Shown: piece by piece, positions 1 to 6,617 of the stretch
How positions within the stretch are numbered: position 1 is the first letter of the stretch
Layout of the letters: each line of letters opens with the position of its first letter
Source: an uncultured Clostridia bacterium
Lineage (GTDB): Bacteria; Bacillota; Clostridia; Christensenellales; UBA1242
Reading direction: 5' to 3'
Assembly: GCA_934776915.1 (NCBI GenBank)
Contig: CAKVNA010000010.1
Coordinates: forward strand, 1 to 13,442
Length of the DNA stretch: 13,442 nucleotides
Made by a program: the position numbers and the translations under genes
Notes under the pieces: model-generated
What the model saw: the letters and a program-made list of their open reading frames with translations, nothing else
Databases searched by the model: none
What the model was told of the DNA's origin: nothing

Positions 1-3
1 AAT

Positions 4-27
4 TTCTCTGGCAGAGAATTGTTTTTA
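4..27 (+). terminator. Intrinsic terminator of an upstream gene
   Basis: A 7-bp inverted repeat (TTCTCTG at 4-10, CAGAGAA at 12-18) is followed by a T-rich run from 19 to 27. In practice it would fold with five pairs and a TGGCA loop. It fits the 3' end of a plus-strand gene lying left of the window. The gene itself is not visible. Confidence 0.6.
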
Positions 28-41
28 TAAAATATTTTTTC

Positions 42-70
42 TTTCCCGTTTTGTTTGACAATGCGGGAAA
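42..70. repeat. Inverted repeat spanning the -35 box, possible operator
   Basis: TTTCCCG at 42-48 and CGGGAAA at 64-70 are perfect 7-bp reverse complements with 15 nt between them, centred on the TTGACA box. The arms are among the few GC-rich words in this AT-rich upstream region. A bound dimer would block RNA polymerase. No regulator gene is nearby, so the operator role is inferred. Confidence 0.4.
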
Positions 71-84
71 TTATTTTATATAAT
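55..84 (+). promoter_or_regulatory. Vegetative promoter of the surface-protein operon
   Basis: The -35 box TTGACA (55-60) and -10 box TATAAT (79-84) both match consensus perfectly and are separated by 18 nt. Transcription should begin near 91, giving a leader of about 80 nt before the start codon at 171. The -35 box lies inside an inverted repeat (TTTCCCG 42-48, CGGGAAA 64-70) that could be an operator. Confidence 0.8.
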
Positions 85-98
85 AATATAACATTAGT

Positions 99-129
99 TT
101 GTCCACAAATTTGTTGTAAATGTGGACAA
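99..129. repeat. Leader inverted repeat made of two DnaA-box-like 9-mers
   Basis: TTGTCCACA (99-107) is followed by its exact reverse complement TGTGGACAA (121-129). The loop is 13 nt. The repeat lies just after the predicted transcription start, so the mRNA can form a 9-bp hairpin about 30 nt upstream of the ribosome binding site. Each arm differs by one base from the DnaA consensus TTATCCACA. It may be an RNA structure, a protein site, or both. Confidence 0.55.
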
Positions 130-170
130 GGTGCTTCTTGCGTGTAAGATTTTCAAAACGGAGGAAAACA

Positions 171-1748
171 ATGAAACGCATAGGAAAAAATTTGATTTTC
201 TGCTTTGTGGCGTTGGCACTGCTTGTTATGGGCTGTGTCTTTATGCCAAAAACCAGTGTTTTTGCAGACACCGTGACTGCAGAGCAAAAATACATATCTC
301 AATGCGAGCAGATGAAAGTTATTGAAAGCTACTCTCGTGACAATAAATCTCAAATTGTATCCATTCTTCAAAGTTATTCTTCTGCAAAGCAAGAGTATTT
401 GGCTTATTGCACAGAGAACTCCCAAACGGCAACACTGGATAGTGATGCAGAAAGGCAATATTTTGTCGTGAATTATGGCTATACAAGTGACGAACTTTTA
501 GATATCAAGCACTATTCTGACGACCAACTGTTGGCAGAAAAAATTATGTTTATGTATAAAAACGCTTGGAGTGATTTGAAAGAAAACAATCTTGCAAATT
601 ATGAAAACCTTGACGCAAATGCAAAATATTACAGCCTTTATGCCGAAAAGGAAAATATGAAAAAAGTTGTCACCGAGCCAGAGCCGCTTGACGAAACTTA
701 TGTCTATGACGGGCAACTTAAAACTTTCAAATTTGACGCAATGTTTGATAGCAGCATTATGAGTGTGACGGGCAATCAGCAAAGAGATGCTGGCATATAC
801 AAAGTTGTTGTGTCACTTAAAGATAGAACCCACTACGAATGGTCACACGCTGGTCACTCGGGGACTTTGGAATTTGTTTGGATAATTGAAAAGGCCTCTC
901 TTGAGGATAGGATTTCAGACTTTGAAGACAAAACTTTTGTTGAAGACGGCGAGAGCAAAAGCCTTGTTGCAAATGTTTCTTCAAGCAGCATAAAAGTTGC
1001 GTATAGTGACAATAATTTGCAATCGAAGCCTGGCATTTACAAAATTAAAGCAACATTTTACGACATTTCAAACAACTATGAAACCGCAACAAGATATGCC
1101 ACAATGACAATTAAGCCTGCAAGTTTTGTGCAAAAGAATGAAGCAACAGACATTGACCAAGTTATTGTAGAACAAGAAGGCGGCTTTGACCCAATGATGT
1201 CGCTTGAAGTTACAACAATCACCAGTGACGGGCTTAAATATGGCGATGTAAACTATTCAAAACACATTTTGTCAACAGAAGAAGTTGCACTCGCTTATGA
1301 AATTGACATTGTTATGGAAGGCGTTTCAATAGAGCCAGAAAGCGAACTTACAGTGAAAATGTATATTCCAGAATCTGTGCAAGGCAAGAAATTTAGAATT
1401 TTGCACACACACTACACCCCAACACAAACTGTTAAGGAAGTTGAATATGTCTTAAGTGGCAATTATGCAGTTATTTCAACAAGTGAACTATCCCAGTTTG
1501 CCTTTGTTGTAGAAAAAGAAGAGGCAAAACCTCTTTCCACATGGGAATTTGCTGCCATTGTTTTGGCCATAATTCTTGGAGCATTGCTTGTTATTTATTT
1601 TGTGATGTTCATTATCTGGAAATTATCTGGCAAGGGAATATCTCTTTTTGAAAGAAGTTTTAGAAGGTTCTCAAGATTTGTAACTGGAACGAAATATAAC
1701 AAAAGAGAACTTGCCGAGCAAGAAAAACAACTATCTAACATTTCTTAA
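171..1748 (+). CDS. Secreted, membrane-anchored protein with two Ig-like (MBG-type) modules
   Basis: This 525-residue protein starts at the ATG at 171, placed 6 nt after a CGGAGG ribosome binding site (159-164). Residues 1-32 look like a signal peptide: KRIGKN, a hydrophobic core, then an Ala before the mature part. A helical-looking charged region follows to about 170. Two tandem beta-sandwich-like modules come next (about 175-247 and 248-328). The first opens with YDG (179-181), and both contain a GIYK turn and end in a WIIEKAS/MTIKPAS-type strand, resembling bacterial MBG/YDG surface repeats. Residues ~335-450 look like a further beta-rich domain ending in a SQFAFVV strand. A membrane helix at ~459-487 and a basic cytoplasmic tail of ~38 residues finish the protein. 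There is no LPXTG signal. It is first gene of an operon. The function is unknown; a surface or adhesion role is inferred from architecture only. Confidence 0.85.
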   Translation: MKRIGKNLIFCFVALALLVMGCVFMPKTSVFADTVTAEQKYISQCEQMKVIESYSRDNKSQIVSILQSYSSAKQEYLAYCTENSQTATLDSDAERQYFVVNYGYTSDELLDIKHYSDDQLLAEKIMFMYKNAWSDLKENNLANYENLDANAKYYSLYAEKENMKKVVTEPEPLDETYVYDGQLKTFKFDAMFDSSIMSVTGNQQRDAGIYKVVVSLKDRTHYEWSHAGHSGTLEFVWIIEKASLEDRISDFEDKTFVEDGESKSLVANVSSSSIKVAYSDNNLQSKPGIYKIKATFYDISNNYETATRYATMTIKPASFVQKNEATDIDQVIVEQEGGFDPMMSLEVTTITSDGLKYGDVNYSKHILSTEEVALAYEIDIVMEGVSIEPESELTVKMYIPESVQGKKFRILHTHYTPTQTVKEVEYVLSGNYAVISTSELSQFAFVVEKEEAKPLSTWEFAAIVLAIILGALLVIYFVMFIIWKLSGKGISLFERSFRRFSRFVTGTKYNKRELAEQEKQLSNIS

Positions 1749-1760
1749 TTTGGAGGAAGC

Positions 1761-2060
1761 ATGGGAAATAGTATCAAAGCACAACTATCTGTTGCAACTT
1801 CACTTCTTGGCGTAAGCCGTGGTGGAATTATTTTGCTTGTCGTGGTGCTTGTTTCCATTGCTTCAATTTGGTTTTTAATTTCTTGGAAGAGAAATGGCGG
1901 CCACATAGAACCTTTATCTCAAGACGAAATAGACAGACACCTAGCCCGCAGAGAAAGAAGGAATAAAGAATATAAATCTGACACAAAAAAATATACAAAA
2001 GCCGAGAAACAAGGCGTGCTTGTGCTTAAAAAACATAAGGGAGAAGATGATGAACAATAA
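1761..2060 (+). CDS. Small single-pass membrane protein, unknown function
   Basis: This 99-residue product starts 12 nt after the surface-protein gene, behind a TGGAGGA ribosome binding site (1751-1757). One membrane helix spans about residues 22-42. It is followed by K43-R44 and a strongly charged tail, roughly 45-99, rich in Lys, Arg, Glu and Asp. By the positive-inside rule the short N-terminus is outside and the tail cytoplasmic. I recognise no domain. Its position directly behind a membrane-anchored surface protein suggests a partner or accessory role, but this is inference. Its 3' end overlaps the next gene, so the two are probably translationally coupled. Confidence 0.75.
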   Translation: MGNSIKAQLSVATSLLGVSRGGIILLVVVLVSIASIWFLISWKRNGGHIEPLSQDEIDRHLARRERRNKEYKSDTKKYTKAEKQGVLVLKKHKGEDDEQ

Positions 2061-2847
2061 ACAAGTGGTTGTAGTTACTGGTGCTTCAAGTGGCATAGGC
2101 AATGCCATTGCAAAATATTTCGCAGAAAAAGATTTTGTCGTTTATGGACTATCTCGCAGAACATTTGAGGACGAGAAAATTGTTTCTCTTAGTTGTGATG
2201 TAACAAGCAAAGAACAAGCAGAAGAAACAATTTCATACATATACAAAAAAGAAGGCAGAATTGACCTTCTTGTAAACAATGCAGGTTTTGGAATTTCTGG
2301 TTCGGTGGAAAATCAACAAATGGAAGACATAAAAAAGTTGTTTGATGTCAATTTTTTTGGTGTTGTAAATATGACAAAAAATGTTCTTCCATATATGCGA
2401 AAACAAGGCTTTGGAAAAATAATTTCAACAGGCTCGGTGGCGGGAAATATTCCCATTCCATTTCAATCTTTTTACTCTGCAACAAAGGCAAGTGTTGACA
2501 TTTGGGCAAAAGCATTGAGATTGGAAGTTGCACCATTTGGTGTTCAGGTGGGGACTGTGCTTGTCGGCGACACAAAAACGGGCTTTACATCTCAGCGTCA
2601 CAAAGAACAGAAAGACTTTGAGTCAGACTACAGGGAAGTTGTTTCCCGTTCGGTTAAAAAAATGGAACATGACGAACAAAACGGCAAGCCACCAGTGACT
2701 GTCGCAAAAGTTATTTACAAAATGTTCTTGCGAAAAAAAATGCCAGGCACAAAAGCGGTTGGCATGACTTACAAAACACTTCTCTTTTTGCAAAAGATTT
2801 TGCCACAAAGATTTATGCTTTGGGTTGTTAAAAAGATTTATTGTTAA
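2050..2847 (+). CDS. Short-chain dehydrogenase/reductase (classical SDR)
   Basis: This 265-residue NAD(P)-dependent oxidoreductase has the Rossmann motif TGASSGIG (residues 10-17), the structural NNAG (76-79), and a catalytic Ser129 in STGSVAG. Tyr142 and Lys146 form the YSATK signature. Arg36/Arg37 after the second beta strand favour NADP(H). The length is normal for classical SDRs. The substrate cannot be read from the sequence. Two adjacent ATGs (2047, 2050) follow AAGGGAG (2037-2043). I prefer 2050 because its 6-nt spacing is better. The start lies inside the preceding gene, overlapping it by 11 nt. The stop codon overlaps that of convergent yqeY. Confidence 0.92.
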   Translation: MNNKQVVVVTGASSGIGNAIAKYFAEKDFVVYGLSRRTFEDEKIVSLSCDVTSKEQAEETISYIYKKEGRIDLLVNNAGFGISGSVENQQMEDIKKLFDVNFFGVVNMTKNVLPYMRKQGFGKIISTGSVAGNIPIPFQSFYSATKASVDIWAKALRLEVAPFGVQVGTVLVGDTKTGFTSQRHKEQKDFESDYREVVSRSVKKMEHDEQNGKPPVTVAKVIYKMFLRKKMPGTKAVGMTYKTLLFLQKILPQRFMLWVVKKIYC

Positions 2848-3269
2848 AACTTGCTTTTCAGCACACTACTGACCTTGGACATATCCACCTTGCCAGCATA
2901 GTTTTGCTTAAAATGCTTCATAACACTTGGGATAGACTTATCTTCAAGGGAAGAAATGACCTTTTCAATTTCTTCTTCGCTCATCATCTGAGGAAGGAAT
3001 TCTGAAATGGCATTTTTTTGTTCTTCAATAAGGTCTGCTTGTGAAGTGTTGCCCACCTTTCTAAAACTTTCTTGCTCGTCTGTCAGTTCCTTAATTGTCT
3101 TTTGAAGAATTGCAACCATATCTGCATCAGTCAATTCCTCATTTTTCTCTCGTTTTTTTACAGTTTCTAGCATGGCTTTTGTCATAACAACCCCATACAC
3201 TGCTCTTGCGTTGCTATTTTTAGCTTTTAAAGCCTCAATATTTGCTTTTTTAATATCTTCAAGTATCAT
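2844..3269 (-). CDS. yqeY: GatB/YqeY domain protein
   Basis: This 141-residue protein matches the YqeY family by length (typically about 148 residues), by its helical and charged composition, and by family-like segments: AVYGVVMTKAM near the N-terminus, a Glu/Lys-rich middle, and EFLPQMMSEEEIEKVI followed by the Gly-Lys-Val-Asp-Met region before VLKSKF. YqeY resembles the tRNA-binding C-terminal domain of the GatB amidotransferase subunit. Its own role is poorly defined. The start at 3269 sits 9 nt from AAGGAG (3279-3284, read on the minus strand). A more upstream in-frame start at 3341 lacks a ribosome binding site. It is the only minus-strand gene in the window. Confidence 0.88.
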   Translation of the reverse strand: MILEDIKKANIEALKAKNSNARAVYGVVMTKAMLETVKKREKNEELTDADMVAILQKTIKELTDEQESFRKVGNTSQADLIEEQKNAISEFLPQMMSEEEIEKVISSLEDKSIPSVMKHFKQNYAGKVDMSKVSSVLKSKF

Positions 3270-3290
3270 TTTTTCGTTCTCCTTATAAAT

Positions 3291-3319
3291 ATTTTGTGAC
3301 ACAATAAAAAAAATGTCAA
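3291..3319 (-). promoter_or_regulatory. Possible yqeY promoter
   Basis: On the minus strand a perfect TTGACA (3314-3319) is followed after 17 nt by CAAAAT (3291-3296), a weak -10 match. The predicted start of transcription (~3284) falls at the edge of the ribosome binding site, so the leader would be very short. The -35 boxes of this and the divergent lipoprotein promoter form an inverted TGTCAAA/TTTGACA pair. Confidence 0.4.
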
Positions 3320-3347
3320 ATGTTTTTTGAATGAAAGGCAAATATGT

Positions 3348-3376
3348 TTGACAGTTTTTGCAATAAAAGTTAAAAT
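3348..3376 (+). promoter_or_regulatory. Promoter placing transcription start at the lipoprotein ATG
   Basis: TTGACA (3348-3353) and TAAAAT (3371-3376) are separated by an ideal 17 nt. Initiation 6-8 nt after the -10 box falls on 3382-3384, which is the ATG at 3383. No ribosome binding site precedes that ATG. The arrangement predicts a leaderless mRNA. Confidence 0.7.
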
Positions 3377-3382
3377 TTGAGT

Positions 3383-4252
3383 ATGAAAAAGTTTTTTAGA
3401 ATGTTTATTATTGCAATGTGCTTTGTCTCATTTGGACTAGGGCTTTTTGGCTGTGGCGAAAAGACCTTTGATAGTGTGCCATGGGGCAGCACCGAACTGA
3501 CATCAAGTGGAATTCTAACTTCTCTTGCTGATGCCAGAACAAATATGGAGGATTCTAAACTTCAAACAAAATATAAGGCAACAACGACTTATAACTTTTT
3601 TGATACTGGCGAATTTACAAATATGCAAGTGCGAGAGGAAAGTGTGTTTTTGTTTCAATTTGGAACAAAAGACACCAACTCTATGATTGAAACAACAAAA
3701 TATATTGACAATGTTTTGCAAGAAAAATTAACAGATATTTATGTTGCAAATGGGGCAATAAGCACAGTTTATAGAACTCTTGTAACTTATTCAGACGGCA
3801 CAGAACAATCACAAACAAGAACAAAATTCAATGCCTCCATTCCTCCACAAAATATTTATACAAAATTCATTTCAATTCAACAAGACTCACTTTCGGGCGT
3901 GCTTTACAAAAATTATGAGGAAGTGGACTATTACAGGCTTTCTGCAAATTCCAGCGAATGTAACGCACTTATGGCAAATTTTAAGGAAGTAAGCGATTTG
4001 CAATCAAATCCAAAAATGTTTGCTTTAAGTGACAAGTCAACAGACTTGCTTATGGGATATAGCGTGGAATATGGCATTTCAAACAAGAACTATATCACGC
4101 ACTTTGCCCTAAATTATCACCTAGAAAACAACCAAAAAGCCTCCCAAAATTCCTTTGAAACATTCCTCAGTTATTCAACAACAGTTGACCTTGAACAATA
4201 TGGCGTTGGGGTGGAATTTCCACAAAAACCAAATGACAGAGATTATAACTAA
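3383..4252 (+). CDS. Putative lipoprotein, unknown function
   Basis: This 289-residue protein has an N-terminal lipoprotein signal: MKKFF, a hydrophobic stretch, and a lipobox LFGC with Cys24 as the predicted lipidated residue. The mature part of about 266 residues is polar, Thr/Ser/Asn-rich and probably beta-rich, with no domain I recognise. It should be anchored to the outer face of the cell membrane. I chose the ATG at 3383. A TTG two codons earlier (3377) abuts the -10 box and is unlikely. There is no ribosome binding site, consistent with leaderless translation. The next gene, 11 nt downstream, encodes a polytopic membrane protein and is probably co-transcribed. Confidence 0.82.
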   Translation: MKKFFRMFIIAMCFVSFGLGLFGCGEKTFDSVPWGSTELTSSGILTSLADARTNMEDSKLQTKYKATTTYNFFDTGEFTNMQVREESVFLFQFGTKDTNSMIETTKYIDNVLQEKLTDIYVANGAISTVYRTLVTYSDGTEQSQTRTKFNASIPPQNIYTKFISIQQDSLSGVLYKNYEEVDYYRLSANSSECNALMANFKEVSDLQSNPKMFALSDKSTDLLMGYSVEYGISNKNYITHFALNYHLENNQKASQNSFETFLSYSTTVDLEQYGVGVEFPQKPNDRDYN

Positions 4253-4263
4253 AGAAGGATATT

Positions 4264-5241
4264 ATGACACAATTTATTGAGCAACTATTTCACAATTTGT
4301 TTGGAAACAATGTGTGGCTTGCAACAATTTTAATAGCAATGGTGCCTGTAATTGAACTGAAAGGAGCAATACCTTTTTCTATGTCCTCGCAAATTTGGGG
4401 GGCGGAATCTTTGGGCTTGTTGAATGCTTTTTTTGCAGGTCTTATTGGAAGTAGCATAGTTGTTCCAATTCTTGTTTTACTTTATAAGCCCATTATAAAT
4501 TTTCTTAAAAAGACAAAACTTTTTAGGCGTTTGGGGCAAAAAATTGAGGAGCGAGTAAACAGCAAGAAACAAAAAGTTGAGCAGGAAATTGCCGAGCAAA
4601 ATTTGGATAAAAATGAGCAAAATTTATCAGAAAATTTGAGTGAAAATGACGACAAAATTGTTATAAAAATTGACGAAAATTCAATAGAAAATGACCAAAA
4701 ATTAGCAAAAAATGATGAAAAAACTAGCGAAAAAGTGGCAAAAAATGACCAAATTTTGACCAAAAATGAGGCAATTTTTGATAAAAACTACATAAAAAAC
4801 AATCAAAATATGGACAAAAATCAATTAAAAAATGATATAAAAAGTGATGATTGTTTGAATAATCTTAGCAAAGAAAATGGTAAAAATTTGACAAAAAGCG
4901 AAGAAAATTTTGAAAGCAAAAATGACAAAAAAACGAACTCTCTTAAAAAGAGAATTGCCTCTGTATTCGTTTTTGTGGCACTTCCATTCCCGTTTACAGG
5001 TGTGTGGACGGGGGCCTGTTTGGCGGTGGCGTTGGGACTCAATTTTTGGCAAGCAACAACAACTGTTATTTTGGGCAATGTTGTTGCTGGACTTATTATA
5101 ACCCTTGTAAGTTCGTTTTTCGGTGATGCAACCCTCATATTCTTCTATGCCTTTTTAGCGTGTATCTTGGCGGGAATTTTGTTTTTTATTGCAAGAGCCA
5201 TTGTTCGCAAAATAAAAACGAAAAAGACGGCAAAACCCTAA
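4264..5241 (+). CDS. COG2426/Sm_multidrug_ex family membrane protein with large repetitive insert
   Basis: The protein has 325 residues, about twice the usual ~150-170 of this family. The N-terminal half has membrane segments at ~17-38 and ~50-76, with the conserved E-L-K-G-A-I-P (31-37). The C-terminal half (~230-315) has the PFPFTGVWTG motif and further hydrophobic segments. The family is labelled small multidrug export protein, but a transport role is weakly supported. Residues ~100-228 form a hydrophilic insert of Asn, Lys, Glu and Asp with a recurrent pattern of hydrophobic-x-[K/E]-N. Its position after a basic segment (KKTKLFRR) implies the cytoplasmic loop. The reading frame is intact. 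It follows the lipoprotein gene by 11 nt with an AAGGA ribosome binding site, and a strong terminator ends the unit. Confidence 0.85.
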   Translation: MTQFIEQLFHNLFGNNVWLATILIAMVPVIELKGAIPFSMSSQIWGAESLGLLNAFFAGLIGSSIVVPILVLLYKPIINFLKKTKLFRRLGQKIEERVNSKKQKVEQEIAEQNLDKNEQNLSENLSENDDKIVIKIDENSIENDQKLAKNDEKTSEKVAKNDQILTKNEAIFDKNYIKNNQNMDKNQLKNDIKSDDCLNNLSKENGKNLTKSEENFESKNDKKTNSLKKRIASVFVFVALPFPFTGVWTGACLAVALGLNFWQATTTVILGNVVAGLIITLVSSFFGDATLIFFYAFLACILAGILFFIARAIVRKIKTKKTAKP

Positions 5242-5286
5242 CTTTTTTAAAGTTTAAAAGTGAAAAAACTAAAAATTTGACTTTTT

Positions 5287-5315
5287 AAAGTAGTCCGAAT
5301 GGACTACTTTTTTTT
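5287..5315 (+). terminator. Strong intrinsic terminator
   Basis: A perfect 10-bp stem (AAAGTAGTCC 5287-5296, GGACTACTTT 5301-5310) with a GAAT loop runs into a T tract to 5315. It ends the lipoprotein/COG2426 operon 45 nt after the stop codon. Confidence 0.92.
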
Positions 5316-5383
5316 GTCAAATAATGTAAAAAGATTATAATGGACTGCTTTTTTCCTTGTCACGTAAATATTAAAAAGATTAT
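5298..5383. repeat. Imperfect tandem duplication including half of the terminator
   Basis: Two adjacent copies (5298-5338 and 5339-5383) share the order AATGGACT, one variable base, a C plus T run, TTGTCA, a short variable part and TAAAAAGATTAT. The second copy has a few extra bases. It repeats the descending arm and T tract of the terminator but not its ascending arm. Confidence 0.6.
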
Positions 5384-5465
5384 TTTTGACATCTAATAGG
5401 AGTTTGTTAATCTTTCATGACTGATAACAAGATAAAATTATCTATGAGTTATGTGGGGAAGTTGA

Positions 5466-5566
5466 TAATTTTTTATTTTAATTAAATATGGAATATTGTA
5501 ATTTTTTATTTTAATTAAATATGAAATTTTTATGAGATATTGTAATTCTTGTTTTAATTAAATGTG
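5466..5566. repeat. Three phased AT-rich direct repeats
   Basis: A 25-nt unit, from TAATTTTTT through TTTTAATTAAATATG, occurs identically at 5466-5490 and 5499-5523. A diverged 24-nt copy lies at 5543-5566. Each holds the palindrome TTAATTAA and is followed within a few bases by ATATTG. Start-to-start distances are 33 and 44 nt, roughly three and four helical turns. It may be a protein-binding array or bent DNA. Confidence 0.6.
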
Positions 5567-5712
5567 AAAATATTGACCTAAAAATAGTTCGTTTTTGTCA
5601 CATTTTTTAACAAAAAATGCCTCTTATTCATATAAAAAGTGATAAAAATGGCAAAACTACTCTGTAAAAGCCAACTTATATGACAAATTGATGAAAATAT
5701 ATGATTATGTGC

Positions 5713-5746
5713 TTGCAAAAAAAATTGTTTTATGATATGATATACT
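5713..5746 (+). promoter_or_regulatory. Promoter of the sugar transferase gene
   Basis: TTGCAA (5713-5718) is followed after 17 nt by TATGAT (5736-5741). An overlapping extended -10, TGA-TATACT (5738-5746), is an alternative. The word ATGATATACTT is shared with the promoter at 9855-9883. Transcription starting near 5750 gives a leader of about 100 nt. Confidence 0.6.
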
Positions 5747-5750
5747 TCGT

Positions 5751-5799
5751 CTAAAGGAATTTTTGAATTTTCAAAATTTGGCTTGCGAATTTCTTTTAG
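5751..5799 (+). promoter_or_regulatory. Structured leader of the sugar transferase mRNA
   Basis: CTAAAGGAA (5751-5759) can pair with TTTCTTTTAG (ending at 5799; nine pairs, one G-U). This encloses a second hairpin of TTTTGAA (5761-5767) and TTCAAAA (5770-5776). The element begins right at the predicted transcription start. It has no T tract, so it is not a terminator. No known riboswitch class is recognised. Confidence 0.4.
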
Positions 5800-5853
5800 A
5801 ATTGAAAGACTGAAATTAAAGTCAAAAGTTGAAATTGAAAGGGTTTTTTGAAA

Positions 5854-6615
5854 ATGTATAAGGTCTTAAAGAGATTTTTTGATATATTTTTCTCGGCAGG
5901 GTTGATTGCTGTGTTGTCGCCACTGCTACTTATTTTGTCTTTGCTTGTGCTTATTTGTGTGGGCAGACCAATTATTTTCAAACAGCCAAGACCTGGCAAA
6001 AACAGAAAGATATTTATGTTCTACAAATTTAGAAGTATGAATTTTAAGACTGACAAAAATGGCAACCTTTTGCCAGACTCGCAAAGGATAACAAAATTCG
6101 GAAAATTCCTAAGAAAAACCAGCCTTGACGAACTTCCTCAATTATTTAACATTTTAAAAGGCGATATGAGTTTTATTGGACCTAGACCAAAACTCGTGGA
6201 GGATATGATTTTCTTCCCAGACGACACAAAAACTTTTGATGTTAAACCTGGACTTACAGGGCTTGCTCAAGTTAATGGCAGAATTGATAACACTTGGGAA
6301 AGCGTGCTATTTTATAATGATGTTTATGTTGACAAAATGTCTTTTGGAATGGACCTCAAAATCATTTTCAAAACCGTTGGAGTTGTGCTTAGCAAAAAAG
6401 GCGTGAATGACGGGACAAAGGACATTCAAGACTATTATTATCCAGACTATTTGTTGCGTGTTGGAAAAATTACGCAAGACGAATATTATGCGGGAAAGAC
6501 TAGGGCAAAAAGAATGGAGCGAGCGTTTGTTGACTCAAGAAAGAGAAGGCTTGCTCATGGCAGATTTGCTGCTGAACAAGAAGACTTTGATTTGCAAGAA
6601 AAAAGTGCAGACTAA
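5854..6615 (+). CDS. Bacterial sugar transferase (monotopic phosphoglycosyl transferase)
   Basis: This 253-residue enzyme should transfer a sugar-1-phosphate from a nucleotide sugar to undecaprenyl phosphate at the inner face of the membrane, the first step in building a surface glycan. Visible signatures are KRFFD (6-10), a hydrophobic re-entrant helix broken by Ser22-Pro23, and KFRSM. The catalytic Asp92-Glu93 lies in SLDELPQL, followed by GPRP (109-112) and KPGLTGLAQVNGR. The core matches the small PglC-like form rather than long WbaP-like enzymes. A charged C-terminal extension of about 50 residues follows the core. The sugar specificity is unknown. I chose the ATG at 5854, 10 nt after AAAGGG; a TTG at 5848 is an alternative. 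No other glycan gene is adjacent. Confidence 0.93.
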   Translation: MYKVLKRFFDIFFSAGLIAVLSPLLLILSLLVLICVGRPIIFKQPRPGKNRKIFMFYKFRSMNFKTDKNGNLLPDSQRITKFGKFLRKTSLDELPQLFNILKGDMSFIGPRPKLVEDMIFFPDDTKTFDVKPGLTGLAQVNGRIDNTWESVLFYNDVYVDKMSFGMDLKIIFKTVGVVLSKKGVNDGTKDIQDYYYPDYLLRVGKITQDEYYAGKTRAKRMERAFVDSRKRRLAHGRFAAEQEDFDLQEKSAD

Positions 6616-6617
6616 AC

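Larger units (their letters stand above)
5242..5853. other. AT-rich non-coding gap between two operons
   Basis: These 612 bases contain the terminator, the tandem duplication, the three phased repeats, and an AT-only hairpin (CATTTTTT 5601-5608, AAAAAATG 5612-5619). The sugar transferase promoter and its leader follow. No convincing gene was found on either strand. Confidence 0.7.

Noticed and set aside
120..170. In-frame upstream start for the surface protein
   Set aside because: It would begin inside the leader hairpin, lacks a ribosome binding site and would spoil the signal peptide. The ATG at 171 has CGGAGG in place.
4482..4763. Minus-strand frame opposite the Asn/Lys-rich insert
   Set aside because: It is the Phe/Ser-rich complement of an A-rich repeat and has no ribosome binding site.
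5417..5485. 22-codon reading frame starting with ATG at 5417 after AGGAG (5398-5402)
   Set aside because: The spacing of 14 nt is too long, the frame runs into the AT-rich repeat, and the product has no recognisable feature.
5466..5566. Repeats considered as a CRISPR array
   Set aside because: Only three AT-rich units, spacers of 8 and 19 nt, and no cas genes.
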